From assembly GCA_947652605.1 (NCBI GenBank), contig OX393577.1, positions 29,329,466-29,393,465 on the forward strand: a stretch of DNA of 64,000 nt. The letters run 5' to 3'. Positions 11,767-24,200 of this stretch are shown here, in pieces (within the stretch, counting starts at the first letter, position 1; every line of letters starts with the position of its first letter). Position numbers and translations under genes: made by a program. The notes under the pieces are model-generated. The model worked only from the letters and a program-made list of their open reading frames with translations, made no database searches and was not told the DNA's origin. Origin of the DNA: Elmis aenea. Taxonomy: Eukaryota; Arthropoda; Insecta; Coleoptera; Elmidae.

Positions 11767-14662
11767 TATACAGGGTGTTTCACTTTTCCATGGGACACTA
11801 TTGCTATAATTATATCTCCGTAAATAATAAAAATTCAAGGTTGATTAAATGGGATAAAAGATAGTTATTTAGGAGTGTATTTTAAATAAGATCTTGTTTT
11901 GTTCAAAAATTTCATGGCTTGTGTGATATAACGAAAAAATCGAAATCGATCAAAATTTTTATACACTGCTTATAAATTGCTTATACACAAAAACGAAAAA
12001 AAGAATGTTTTTTAGATTTGGTTTGTTATAAGATGGCGATAGATAGATTTTTATTTATAAATTACCCTGGGAGATATTTGACAAAAAAACTTTTTTTAAA
12101 TCGCAGTCGTAGCAGGTGATGATTATTTTTTTCTCTTTACAATCATATAATCTTTTATATGTCTATTTTTAAAAATAAGCGAAATAACCTTAAAAAATCC
12201 AAAATTTTAAGATAAAAATCAAGGAGGTGGCCATGGAAAAAACAATAACCGACTTCAATTGTTTTATTTCGACCCTTGCTTGTCTATTATAATAATTATT
12301 GTGTTAACTGGAAATATCGTAAATCAACATATGTAAATATTTTAAACCCTTTTTTTCTAATGTCTTATTGTTAGTAAGAGGTATAAAATACATACATATT
12401 CTGACTATTAGTATGATTATTTTAGTTTCGCATTACATTGGTATTAATGTCATATGTCACCGTTTAAGGAGTGATATAACAGACAAGCAACAGTCAAACT
12501 AAAACAATTGAAGTCAGTTATTGTTTTTTTCCATGGTAACCTTGATTTTTATCTTAAGATTTTGCATTTTTGAAGTTATTCCGCTTATTTTTAAAAATAA
12601 ACATATAAAATATTATATCATTGTGGACAGAAAAAAATAATCTTTAAAATCGAATCATCACTTACTACGACTGCCATTTAAAAAAAAGTTGTTTAGTCAA
12701 ATATCTTGCACGGTAATTTATAAATAAAAATCTCACTATCAATATCTTATAGCAAACAAAATCTACAAAAAAAATAATTTCTTTGGCATTTTTGTGTATT
12801 AGCAACGATAGCCGATATATATGGTGTTGTAGGTATATATGCGTATATACAGGGTGTCCCAGCCAAGACGAATTATTCGATAGCTGTTATTAGTAATAAT
12901 ATTAAAAAAAGTTAAATATAAAAGTTGTTTGTTATCATTTACTACATAACCTAAAATTATTTTCAACTATACACAGTGTTTTGTTTTTGCGCTCTGATAC
13001 TAAACATTGTTTTCTTATATGGAACACCCTGTATATTTTGCAATTTTTGGATGTAAAATTAAATTCTCTTTTAAAAATATTATAGGTTATTTATGTCTAA
13101 AATGAACCGTTTTGAGTTATTACCGTTTTTTTTTTTTAAATTTTGACAAATGCAGACCTTTATAAAAATATTTATATTTATTAACATAACAACACCAGAG
13201 CAATTTACTCTCGTAATTTATTAGACAATAGTGTCATAGTGATTGTTGACTAGTTAAATTTTTAAAATAATATACAGGGTGTTCGTTATACTCGGTCCAT
13301 TTCGCTAAACTTTAAACGCATATAAATCTTTTTTTTTAATGGATCACCCTATATATTTTTACATTTTATTGTAGAAAATTTAATTATCTTTCAAAGTTGA
13401 TAAGGATGTTTTTTGTCTAAATATAATATTTTTGAAGTTATTTCGTTTCTTATGATTATTTGCGAGTATTCTACCTAAAATATCGGTATTAACCTTTGAA
13501 AATTCAAAACAATTTGTATGAACTCTCAACCAAAACAGTTAATCGGCAAAATTTCCACTATTATGCCACTAAAAATCCGTATTTTTTAAGAGTTGTAGAT
13601 ACAAAGCATAAATGGCAGCAAATAACACCAGCATGCGGTCATCTACAGTTCTTAAAAAATACGGATTTTTAGTGACATAATAGTGGAAATTTTGCCGATT
13701 AACTGTACTGGTTGACAGTTCATACAAATTGTTTTGAATTTTCAAAGGCTACTACCGATATTTTAGGTAAAATACTCTCAAATAATCATAAGAAACAAAA
13801 TAACTTCAAAAATATTATATTTAGACATAAAACAGGCTTAACAACTTTGAAAGACAATTAAATTTTCTACAAGAAAATTTAAAAATATATAGGGTGTTCC
13901 ATTAAAAAAAAATGACTTACATGAGTTTAAAGTTTAGCGAAATGGACCGAGTATAACGAACACCCTGTATATTAATTTAAAAATTTAACTAGTCAACAAT
14001 CACTATGACACTATTGTCTAATAAATTACGAGAGTAAATTGCTCTGGTGTTGTTATGTTAATAAATATAAATATTTTTATAAAGATCTGCATCTGTCAAA
14101 CTTTTCAAAAAAACGTTAATAACTCAAAAACGGTTCATTTTAGACATAAATAACCTATAATATTTTTAAAAGAAAATTTAATTTTACATCCAAAAATTGC
14201 AAAATATACAGGGTGTTCCCTATAAGAAAACAATGTTTGGTATCAGAGCCCAAAAACAAAACACTGTGTATAGTTGAAAATCATTTTAGGTTATGTAGTA
14301 AATGATAACAAATAACTTTTATATTTAACTTTATTTAATATTGTCACTAATAACAGAGCTATCGAATAATTCGTCTTGGCTGGGACACCCTGTATGTGTA
14401 TTATCATTATTGTAATATCTTCTACGCCTTTTTGGATATTCAGAACAAATAAATACTACTACTACTATTTGTTTTAAAAAATTTTGGTCGATTTCGTTTT
14501 TTTTGTTATATCACGCAAGTCACGGAATTTTTAAACAAAACAAGATCTAATTTAAAGTACACTCCTAAATAGCTAACTTTTGTCCCATTTAACCATCCTT
14601 ATATTTTCATTATTTACAGAGATAGCAATAGTTTCCCATGGAAAAGTGAAACACCCTGTATA
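11767..14662. mobile_element. outer foldback, carries a nested foldback
   Basis: Outer ends are TATACAGGGTGTTTCACTTT and AAGTGAAACACCCTGTATA. Its left arm (11767 to about 12305) pairs with about 12470-12845 and, after an interruption, with 14397-14662. The interruption is the separate palindrome 12846-14396. Paired landmarks are CCATGGAAAAAACAATAACC at about 12232 and its complement at about 12518. A short diverged relative is at 24765-24923. Confidence 0.85.
12846..14396. mobile_element. nested foldback with composite arms
   Basis: Nearly perfect 1.55-kb palindrome centred near 13605-13625. Ends are TATACAGGGTGTCCCAGCC and GGCTGGGACACCCTGTAT. Each arm contains further end motifs in alternating directions: GGAACACCCTGTATATTTT (about 13022), ATATACAGGGTGTTCG (about 13272) and GGATCACCCTATATATTTT (about 13342), all mirrored in the right arm. 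The loop of about 40 bp near 13605 includes ATGGCAGCAAATAACACCAG. It is inserted in the right arm of 11767-14662. Confidence 0.9.
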
Positions 14663-15084
14663 TTTCGTGCGGCCCATCAAGTTATTATAATTCAAAATTC
14701 AGTGCGGCCCACGAATTGGGAGTTAATTAAACGGTCTGTGCTATCATTTGTCAAGTAAATTAATTAATGGCGTTTGAACCACGAAATACGAAAATAATAA
14801 TAAACTTGAAAGCTTAATATTAAAGAGGTCAAAATCATGCGTTCTGATTTGGTGGAAAGTGTGCGTCCCACGTACTATGAGAAAAAGTCGTATGCGACCC
14901 TCAAAAATATTGAGTTTTAGACCGCTGACTTATAAGGTATGTATATCTTTTAAAACTATCACATAAACGTTTACAATAAGCGACTACGCAAGTTACTTTT
15001 ATCTTTGGTCGCTAAATTCATATTACGAGTCGGCCTTAATTTAATACGCGCTTTATACCGGGTGTAAATGAAGTGTGGTACACC

Positions 15085-15984
15085 TAGGGATGGCAATCCT
15101 GCAAAGTGGGATCCCGCAATCCCACGGGATCCCGCATGATTTTAGCGCATGCGAGATCCCGCACTAATAGCTGCGGGATTTGCAGGATTTGCGGGATTCA
15201 CTTTTGCAATGCAACTGAAATGAAGGTGTTGGTGGGGGGTGGCTATTATTGCTAATGAAGAAATTGAAGAAAATGAAACTGAAGATGAAGAGTCTAATGA
15301 CGAATCCCAACAACCTACTAATCTATCGTTGAAAGAAGAATTAGAAAACCAAATACAGAAAGAGAAGAAAAATTGTATAAAAATAGTAAAGAATGTGCCA
15401 GATACCGAATCTTTCGAGAAAATATTGAAGAAGGAAATGTCGGCCTACGAAAGTGACGGAGTTAGAGACAAGTTCCTTGTTAAGATCATACTTCTTGCAA
15501 TGATTCATTTAAATTAATTTCAGTTTTTAGTTATTATTGTAATTTGTTATATTTGAAACTAACCAAACATTTCATTATTATTTTTGTATCATAATTGATT
15601 TTTATTTTAATAAATTATATAAAATACTATTTATTATTAGAAAAAAAAATATCTTATTACCTGAAGTCATAAAATGTCCTTAAAACCTGTTTTAAGTATA
15701 TTGAAATAGTTTTGAACATTTGTAAACAAAGCCAACAACATACTCTTTTAAAATGATTTTTTTTATTTTCTAAATCTACATATATGATTTCAATTATTGT
15801 CGCTTTTTGAACTTATTTTTATAAAAATACTTGAAAGGAAGTATTTATGTCATTTTGTCATTTATAATGTGAACAAAATCAATTTCTATTATAAAAAATT
15901 AATCCCGCGCGGGATCCCGCGGGATTTAGAAAAATCTTGCGCGGATCCCGCGGGATTTAAAAGTGTGCGGGATTGCCATCCCTA
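15085..15984 (+). mobile_element. hAT transposon remnant, 900 bp, inside palindrome
   Basis: Terminal inverted repeats TAGGGATGGCAATCC and GGATTGCCATCCCTA are flanked by a perfect 8-bp duplication GGTACACC (15077-15084 and 15985-15992), the hallmark of hAT insertion. The intact right arm of the host palindrome (near 17230) shows the uninterrupted target sequence. The subterminal zones are packed with GGGATCCCGC-like repeats on both sides. It contains the transposase fragment listed at 15239-15517 and is otherwise AT-rich. Confidence 0.92.
15239..15517 (+). pseudogene. hAT transposase C-terminal fragment
   Basis: Short coding remnant inside the hAT element. It has an acidic start (EENETEDEESNDE), then LKEELENQIQKEKKNC, then the segment SFEKILKKEMSAYESDGV. 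This resembles the region just before the hAT dimerisation domain (I.KKEM..YE.TG.R). The conserved PTS..ERAFS dimerisation motif and the whole N-terminal and catalytic parts are missing, so the element is not autonomous. The reading frame probably starts upstream of the first listed codon. It ends in TAA at 15515-15517. Confidence 0.65.
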
Positions 15985-17257
15985 GGTACACCCCCTTTTT
16001 TTCTTTAGTTTTGATTTTAGATAAATGAAAATTTAGGCATATGATATGTGCAAAAAACCGGGCTTTTTGAGCCGTTGCACACATTTGTTTCACTTCCGGT
16101 TTCGCCGGAAATGACCCCAACTTTGTTATTTTAAATGGAACACCCTGTATATTTTTACATTTTTGGAAAGAGGAAGCGATTTTGGATACAAATGCACTAT
16201 TTTGGTTAATTTTTATAACCTAAAAATTTTTTTTAAACAAAATTTAGTTTTATATTAAGGGTGCCATGACCTGCACAAATTGATTTTAATTGTGTCAACA
16301 ATTGTCCAAAAAACGTTTTTGAAAATTTTAAATGACATTTAGGTTACTTTAATCGACTTTGAAGGTTGCGGAATCGGTTTTTTGGCAAAAAGTCAATTTT
16401 TTTAAATGGAACCATGCTGGTACTAGCGGTTATTTAAATGGAGCATTTTCTAACGAATCCATCGATACCAATAACTTGTATTTTTATTAAGAGTCTACTT
16501 TAAAAATTTCAAATTATTGTGAAAATTTATTAAGAGATCCTTTTAATGGCAGTAATCTAATTATGTTAAAATGATTACCAACATTTTTGGACTTTTTAAT
16601 TAAATGACTATAGTAGTTAAACATAAAACAACAATCATTTGTTTTGTTGTAGTTATGCACAGTGTACTGCGATTAACAGGACCTCTTAATAAATTTTTAC
16701 AATAATTTGAAGTTTTTGAAGCAGACTCATAATGAAAATACAAGTTATTGGTATACATGGATTTGTTAGAAGATGCTCCATTTAAATAACCGCTAGTACC
16801 AGCATGGTTCCATTTAAAAAAATTGACTTTTTGTCAAAAAACCGATTCCGCAACCTTCAAAGCCGATTAAAGTAACCTAAATGTCATTTAAAATTTACAA
16901 AAACGTTTTTTGGACAATTGTTGACATAATAAAAATTAATTTATGCAGGTCACGGCACCCTTAATATAAAACAAAATTTTGTTTAAAAAAATTTTTGAGG
17001 TTATAAGAATAACCAAAATAGTGAATTTGTATCCAAAATCGCTTCCTCTTTCCAAAAATGTAAAAATATACAGGGTGCTCCATTTAAAATAACAAAGTTG
17101 GGGTCATTTCCGGCGAAACCGGAAGTGGAACAAATGTGTGCAACGGCTCAAAAATCCCGGTTTTTTGCACATATCATATGTCTAAATTTTCATTTATCTA
17201 AAATCAAAACTAAAGAAAAAAAAGGGGGTGTACCACAGTTCATTTACACCCGGTATA

Positions 17258-20200
17258 TCGGCCACAAAGAAAAAACAAGCAACATAAAACTTTTCATGCA
17301 TTGAGCAGCTTCATGCTGTACAGCACGATTCGCGTTGAACAGAAAATTTCATTTATTTTATATCATTATCTCAATTCAGTCACTTTTGTTGGCGAAAGAC
17401 ATACGCTAGTATCAAAAACCTAAATATTGTAGCCGTTATGAGTAGAACTCTTTTTATTACAAGTGTACTAAGGATGATTTTAAACGTTGCCGCAAGCATT
17501 TGTTATACCCAAGAGAATTAAGATATGAGGATTGCTTTTTTATTTTGCCGAAACGTTCGCTAACACTAAAGAAATATTAATTAAGTATGTAGGTACGTAC
17601 ATTTTGAAAAATAAAATGTGCTTTAAAACTCGTGAAACTTAGAAGCCGTGTATTTATGTTTTCATTTGTCGTATTGTCCAAAACAGTCGTTTTTTTTTTA
17701 ACGTTCGAAAACTTCTTTTCCATTTCAATATAATTTTAATTGTACAAAATAACATACGGTAGGTATTTGGGAGTTTATTATTTACCTATAAAATTAACTG
17801 AATCATAATGATAAAATACATGGCTATTTTGCTTCCAAATCTCCCCAAAATGACTAAATAGCTTGTTAATATGATGGTCGTAACTTAGCAGAATTGGGTA
17901 ATTTGTAACCGGCGTAAGACGAATGGGGACCTAACCTCTAAATGAGTTGGTAGCCATGATAAATCTACTGAAACTCCCCCACTGAAACAAACGAGAAACA
18001 ACAATGAAATTAGTGCGATTATCACTTGTCTCGACCGCTATAACTCTTCATCTGTTTTCGGAACGCGTTCTTTAGTATAAAGCCGGTTAGGATAACACAG
18101 TTAAATGCTAATTTTCATTAGTTTTCCTCTTAATTTTCAAAATTAGTTCGCCGTTTTGATTAACGATAGGTTAACCTGTACAAAGTTACAATATACATTT
18201 TGCACTTTTGTTGGATACAAAGTAAGTAAGTACATCAAGAAAGTTTCATGAGTATTATCGTACTGGCGTGATGTGTAACGCCGTTCCTGTAACGGTGTGC
18301 CTGTCAGAAAAGTGACAAGAGTAGAGCGCTTGAGGGCGCTTTGCCTGAAACTCAAATGTCAAGTGTTTATATAGTCTACAAGGCACAGCACTTGTAAAAC
18401 AAAATATCAAATGTACAGTTCTTTTTATTACGGAACGAACGCTTCGTAGTAATGGTGGAATTTGTGTAGAAAATTTGCAATTACGAATTTGCTACTTATC
18501 AAAGAAATATTAAACAACAATCTTCAGTGTCTAACAAAATCATTATATAATTTCAATATGATATTGTATTTATTTGTAATATTATATATCATGCTTAATT
18601 AGTTTTTACATTATTTCTTTATATTTCACGAATCTATATATCTATATTCGTTATTCGTAAATTTTTTTACAAATAACAAAGAACACCAAATGTTTTTACA
18701 GATAGATTATAATTTCTACGAGTTTATTCATACAAAAATGAAAATTAATTTAAGCACTTGTATATTTTTTTATCTCAATACACATTTTCATTTATTTGTG
18801 ACATACACTGAAATGAGTTTAACTGTTTCGTTTTATGTAAAGATATATATTTTTTGTTCTATTTATTCAACGCTTTCACATGATCCACGTACAAAGAAAA
18901 CAGACACAACAAAACTATATATTTTCGTTGGTCTCTGTTCTGTTGTAAACACCATGCGTAGTCTACACAACTCGGAGTTGAACATATCGATTGTTGGTGG
19001 TCGATACGCCATTCTTCTTGATTTTTATACGAGTGTATTATAAGTTTTATGTTAGTTTTTTTTTATTACAATTTATTTCCTTTAACAATGTATTTATCAT
19101 ATTGTCATTTTTATGCCAGATTTTGTCGAAACAAATTGCCCACAGATAAGTAAGAGTAATTGGATATTATAATAAATAGATAATATTTACACAAAATATT
19201 TATAGAAATATTATTAAACGTAGGTTGAATGTTCAGACATCTAGAAATGTAAAATAGTGGACAATAAATAATTGACGCTTGCTATCTGGAAGACAATTTT
19301 GAGACATAAACCGAAATAATAATGCATTTTTAGACAATTCAGTGGAACGTTGTGTTTAAACCTAGGTTTGCTACACAATAACTGTAATAATTTAGGACGT
19401 TATGAAGTTACGAATAGGTTACAGTGGACATAGAAATTTATAATTATTAAAATAATCTGACCCACACGTAAAAATAAATGATTGGCTTGTAATATATCAG
19501 TGTTTATAATTGATTAGTTGCTTGATATCTATTGACTAAAAACTCTAAAACACAACAACTAAGACAAATTTTGGTAGTTGCAGAAATGTTTAACTTAAAC
19601 AGTTATGTGGATTGCAAACGTTATCTAATCCACTTTCATTATAACATGTAGAGAGCGTATTAGAAAGGTAGTTAATATTTCATTGTAGTTTAAGGAATAT
19701 TTAAAAATTAATCGGTCATAACTTCATAAATCTTATTGAACTACACCGAAGTATTTTTGAATATTTACTTTATTGTATCTACTTTTTTTTAAAATTTGGC
19801 CTAAATATATATTTTTCAAATGTATTTGTTAAAGAAGCTAATAAATGAGAGGTTCGTCACTTTTTTACCAGTCTTTATCGACCAAATCGTATTTTATATT
19901 ATAGTTTTTGTAAGTACATATATAAATGCAAATTATTTCTTTGTTAGGACTTGTTTGGGTATTATATCTAGGAAACACTTTATGCATATATCATAGATCT
20001 TTAGGATTTGCAAATTCAAAAAACATCATTACTATACCCATCGTCCTTATTTTATAATAAATATATTATAAAACTAGGGTTCATTTTTCACATTTTCACA
20101 TGCCATCGAAAATATTAAATTTATCAATTTAAGCAGATTTTTACTAATAGTGCTTTATTAGATTTTTTGTTTTGTTTTTGTTCTTAGCGTATAATGTCGT

Positions 20201-20900
20201 CTTTATATTTCTGCTTTTACTTGTTTCCTCCCAAAATATGTTACTAGGTAACGGTTAGCGTTGAGTGTCAAAACATACTTAATAAATAATTCGAATTGAC
20301 CGCCGCTTCCAAACAAATTTACAGTTAAATAAATAAAACTAAGCGTTAAAAATAATGTTGAATTAAAAAATATTAAAATTGGTTTGTACTGGTAATAAAC
20401 TAATAATTTAAATTAAAATTAATAACAGTTAATAGCTTTGTGTGCTAAGATTAGTCCTGTTTAGTTAAATGCTATAAAACGTATTTGTATAAGTAGATAA
20501 CACTTTTTAGGCAGACTTTGCAAACCTTTTTTTTTTTGTTGGTGTAGGCAAAAATTTTAATTTTAGCTGATTTAAATGAAACTCGTAGGCTTAAAAAGTA
20601 AGAAAATTATTTAATAAAAATTTTATTGGTTTGGTTTTTTAAATGATTATAAATAAAGGCAAAGTTACAGAGAAAATTAATTAAGAGGCGGAATGATTAC
20701 AACAATAAGAACTAAGAGCACAAAAAGTTATATATAAGGTTCACCGTAAAAAAATAAGGAAAAACCATTCCAAAAGTGTTCTTCTAAGAAAAACAGGGAT
20801 TGCTTAAGAGCAAAATACCAACGACAAGCTAGTATAAAGTGATTTCATTTTAAAACAACGGTAAATCGGTGTAAATACATTTTATGAATAAAAGAATGTC
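17258..20900. other. AT-rich acj6 intron, no gene seen
   Basis: No repeat with clear ends and no exon recognised. A GC-richer patch lies at about 17860-18060. The 117-codon frame at 18690-19043 is low-complexity AT-rich sequence with no recognisable domain and is treated as chance. Confidence 0.45.
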
Positions 20901-20929
20901 GACTTGGATTAAAGCAAAACTGCAGTCCT

Positions 20930-21250
20930 TATTCTTGTGATTGTTCTTTGAACTCGCTTGTGATTTAACTCAGGATTCGGCTGGCTGTGCCGAATCCAGT
21001 ACCGAATTAAAATCAAAGAAACACTTTCAAATTACAAGGAATTTCAATTATCCACGTGAATTCGATATAAATTAACGCCCATAACCCGTCACTTAATAAA
21101 TGCTGGCCGGAAGTGCCAGTGTTGTACCGGAAACGTGCACGGAAGTGCGAGGGCGCCGCTCTAACAAGTAGGGCTGCCTTGAATTATAGATGAGCAGTAA
21201 GAACCAACTTACGCAGCCCCTCTGTTTTTATACTCCCTCCCTCAAGAGCG
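20930..21250. promoter_or_regulatory. GC-richer intronic segment with ETS-like sites
   Basis: This intronic block lies about 370 bp downstream of the 57-nt acj6 exon and is unlike the flanking AT-rich DNA. It contains GGAAGTG twice (in GGCCGGAAGTGCC and CACGGAAGTGCG) and ACCGGAAACGTG, all in one orientation within about 60 bp. A hairpin pairs GGATTCGGC with GCCGAATCC (20972-20998). On the minus strand it has GTATAAAAACAGAGGGG near 21235. This fits an enhancer or an internal promoter. No homology search was possible. Confidence 0.35.
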
Positions 21251-21621
21251 AATTTCTGAATTTTAAGCTTTATATTTGATGGTAATGCGTATAGTGGCCC
21301 CATTATTAGGGAACAACTTCAAGAAGATTTCAGCCTCATGCGTTATACTTAGCGGCGTAGTAATTTCTGTACTAAAACTCATTACTCTGATGGAGCTAAT
21401 GTCTAAACGTAACAAATGCATTTTCTTAGATTACACCAGGTTACATAATTGTTAAGTACAACTTTGACTGTACTTTAACAGTAAACATTTCGATTTGAAA
21501 CGTGATACCAAACTTGACGATTAGCAGCGAACATACTTGGTAAAGTTTTATAAAGTTATTTCATAGTTATGTTACAATAAATTAGTAAAATATTTTTATT
21601 AGTAAAACAAAAACAACTTAC

Positions 21622-21678
21622 ATTGTACTTTGGTGACCAGGAATTGCACATTATCGATGCATCTTCCAATATACGACT
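21622..21678 (-). CDS. acj6: acj6 internal 57-nt exon
   Basis: Minus-strand exon of exactly 19 codons reading SRILEDASIMCNSWSPKYN. It is bounded by a pyrimidine-rich acceptor (TCTTATTTTACAG, AG at 21680-21679) and a donor GTAAGTTG starting at 21621. It is too short to appear as an open reading frame and was found by its splice signals and by its match to insect Acj6. There the segment LEDAS..CNSWS precedes the GD(I/L)F..N(D)G segment encoded by the next exon. Both ends are in phase 0, so joining to 11039 gives ...SPKYN-GDLFSGLNDG. It follows a 36.2-kb intron and precedes a 10.6-kb intron. Because it is short and symmetric (0,0), it could be a cassette exon. Fly acj6 is known to make many N-terminal splice forms. 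A further micro-exon between PNPS and SRILED, as in flies, may exist in the large intron, but I did not find it. Confidence 0.93.
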
Positions 21679-22204
21679 CTGTAAAATAAGAGAAACAATT
21701 AAACTTTATAAACAAATGTTTCAGTGGAACATAAAGTAAAATGTATTATTTCCTTATCATATAATTTTTTTTTTGCTTGATTCAAATTTATTTTTTACCC
21801 AATTGTCAAATTAAAAAAAATTATTAAAAATTAATTGTTAATCATTTTCTAAACTATATTGAAATTAAGAGGTTTATGTACCTACTCAATTTGGTAATCT
21901 CTTTTGGTTATAATTACAGTTGATTATATTTTAATATGACTTATTGATACATTGATGAATAAATTTTATTACAAAATAACATGTTTCGCCCATGAACAGA
22001 ATAAGGATATAGAGGCAAATAAATAAGTTTGTGGAGCACATGTTTATCGACGTCTCAACAAATAAGAAAAACCAAAATCAAAACTTTCGAATCAACTCGA
22101 AATATATCGTTTTGTAACAAACTGAAAAATATCGGTTGCTTGTTTTGTTCGGAGTTTAAGTTACAACACAACACGATAACATTTTATGGAAATTAATAGA
22201 AAAA

Positions 22205-22500
22205 TATTTAATTAAAGCCTGCGATAAATATGGACAAACTGAAAGAGTATTTCAAAAAATTGGGGGTTGAGATTTTAACTTCTTTTGACTTTAAGACTTT
22301 TGGGCTAATACACCTAGGTTTTGTCCCACTAAAGAACGCTTTGAGAAGACAAAGATTTGGGAGTGTTAAAAAAGCTGTGCATTTATAGCTGAAGGTACAA
22401 CGTAGAACCAAAAACTTTTTTTTAAATGGTAAAATAAAGAAGTTGATGCAACAGTGTGTCAAGTGTATTGAAAAGGAAGCGATTATTGAAAACATATATC
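22205..22500 (+). pseudogene. mariner transposase C-terminal relic
   Basis: The plus strand, in one frame with a single internal stop, reads KLKEYFKKLGVEILTSFD, then FVPLKNALRRQRFGSVKKAV, then a stop, then RRTKNFFLNGKIKKLMQQCV and KCIEKE. This follows the C-terminal layout of mariner transposases (LKKLGWEVL..., LF.SLKN.L.G..F, ...FF..GI.KL...W.KCI). The catalytic block before it (SPDLAPSD) is decayed. No terminal repeats were found. It lies in the first acj6 intron. Confidence 0.7.
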
Positions 22501-22677
22501 ATTTGTATCTCTAATTGAATTAAATATCTTAAAATGTTCAGTTTGCTGTTTCTTTTTGAAACACCTTCGTATATAAAAATACTCCTTTAGAATTTTAGTG
22601 ATACAGCATTTGGAATCTTAGAAAATAATATATGCACAATGCACATAACATTTAAAAAAAGTTTGAACAATATTTAA

Positions 22678-24200
22678 TATACAAGGTTCTCGTTTTTCGC
22701 GGGCCACTATGGGGATCTCGTAAACGGTAAGAGTTACAACTTCGTTTAAATTGGGGCAAAGTTGTATATTCAGGTGCTTAATAATTTGACGCAAACAGAA
22801 CTTATCTAGCTCTTTTAGTTTTTGAGATATAGGGAAAAAAGTAAAAAAGTGGATTTTTGTTTTTTGCCCGTAACTTTTTCATTTGATGTCAAATTTCATT
22901 TTTGTAAAAACATTTTCATGACCACTTTTTGCAAGGAATCAAATTCCCCAATTATATTTTCCATGCGACGTTTCGTTTTTTTAAAACCATCATCAGGTCA
23001 ATTTTTTCTTATGGACGCTATATCTGATTTTAACGCCAATTTGTAGAGCATTTTATTCTGAATTCGACAATGTATAACAGTTGGCACTTTTTTGAAACAA
23101 TTGTTGTTAAAAATGGCAAAAACAAATATTTTATTTAAAACAAATCCTAATCGGCATGATAAATAATTGTCTTTGTACCTTTTTCCTTGGAAGAAGGCGA
23201 GTAAACCGTATGAAATTACTATTAAAGGGATTTAATTAAAAAAATCGGTATTAATAAATATCTTAGGAATGCATTAACATTGTTCACTTATTAGCAAATA
23301 TTTTTAGAATATTTTCTTCGGTTAAGTAATAAATGTCTCTAAAATGTGTATTTAATCCCTTATTTGACATACAATTATTTGTAACAAAATGTTCGTAATC
23401 AAATAATATGTGGTCATAGTTTACAAAAAACGTCTAGAAAACTGTTTACGCTTTTTGCTTATTAGAAGTCATTAACGCAGATAAAAGGCATAACTCGTTA
23501 TTTTTCGTTACAAATAATTGTATGCCAAATAAGAATTAAATACACATTTTAGAGAAATTTATTACTTAACCGAAGAAAATATTCTAAAAATATTTGTTAA
23601 TAAGTAAACAATGTTAATGCATTCCTAACATAATTATTGATACCTATTTTTTAAATTAGTAATTTTATGCGGTTTACTTACCTGTTTCCAAGGAAAAAGG
23701 GACAAAGACAATTATTTATCATGCCGATTAGAATTTGTTTTAAATAAAATATTTGTTTTTGCCATTTTTAACAACAATTGTTTCAAAAAGGTGCCAACTG
23801 TTATACATTGTCGAATTCAGAATAAAATGCTCTACAAATTGGCGTTAAAATCAGATATAGCGTCCATAAGAAAAAATTGACCTGATGATGGTTTTAAAAA
23901 AACGAAACGTCGCATGGAAAATATAATTGAAGAATTTGATTCCTTGCAAAAAGTGGTCATGAAAATGTTTTTACAAAAATGAAAGTTGACATCAAATGAA
24001 AAAGTTACGGGCAAAAAACAAAAATCCACTTTTTTACTTTTTTCCCTATATCTCAAAAACTAGAAAAGCTAGATAAGTTCTGTTTGCGTCAAATTATTAA
24101 GCACCTGAATATACAACTTTGCCCCAATTTAACCGAAGTCGTAACTCTTACCGTTTACGAGATCCCCATAGTGGCCCGTGAAAAACGATAACCCTGTATA
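22678..24200. mobile_element. foldback element, 1.5 kb (GGTTCTCGTTTTTCG family)
   Basis: Ends are TATACAAGGTTCTCGTTTTT and AAAAACGATAACCCTGTATA. The arms are about 22678-23404 and 23490-24200. The two 74-codon frames at 22822-23046 and 23832-24056 encode nearly the same peptide on opposite strands, which shows how closely the arms match. A 446-bp internally deleted relative lies at 47380-47825. Confidence 0.9.

Larger units (their letters stand above)
15054..17257. mobile_element. foldback (TATACCGGGTGTAAATG family) split by a hAT
   Basis: Ends are TATACCGGGTGTAAATGAA and its partner CATTTACACCCGGTATA. Removing the hAT at 15085-15984 and one copy of its duplication leaves a palindrome of about 1.3 kb centred near 16605. 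Each arm holds an inner module starting CACCCTGTATATTTTTAC (16142) or its complement (about 17066). A diverged single arm of the same family occupies about 46970-48500. The reading frames at 15926-16120 and 17098-17304 are mirror copies of arm sequence. Confidence 0.88.

Noticed and set aside
15926..17304. Pair of 64-68 codon proteins starting MGSFPAKPEV on opposite strands
   Set aside because: Arm sequence of the 15054-17257 palindrome. The repeated peptide reflects the repeated DNA.
18690..19043. 117-codon plus-strand frame
   Set aside because: Low-complexity, AT-driven composition (Phe, Ile, Tyr, Lys), no domain, no splice or promoter context.
21195..21240. Possible tiny exon on the minus strand (AAACAG|...|GTAAGTTGG)
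   Set aside because: It would be 9 nt or out of phase, and nothing in known Acj6 proteins corresponds. The signals are more likely part of the regulatory patch.
22822..24056. Two nearly identical 74-codon proteins on opposite strands
   Set aside because: They are the two arms of one foldback element read outside-in, not a gene pair.
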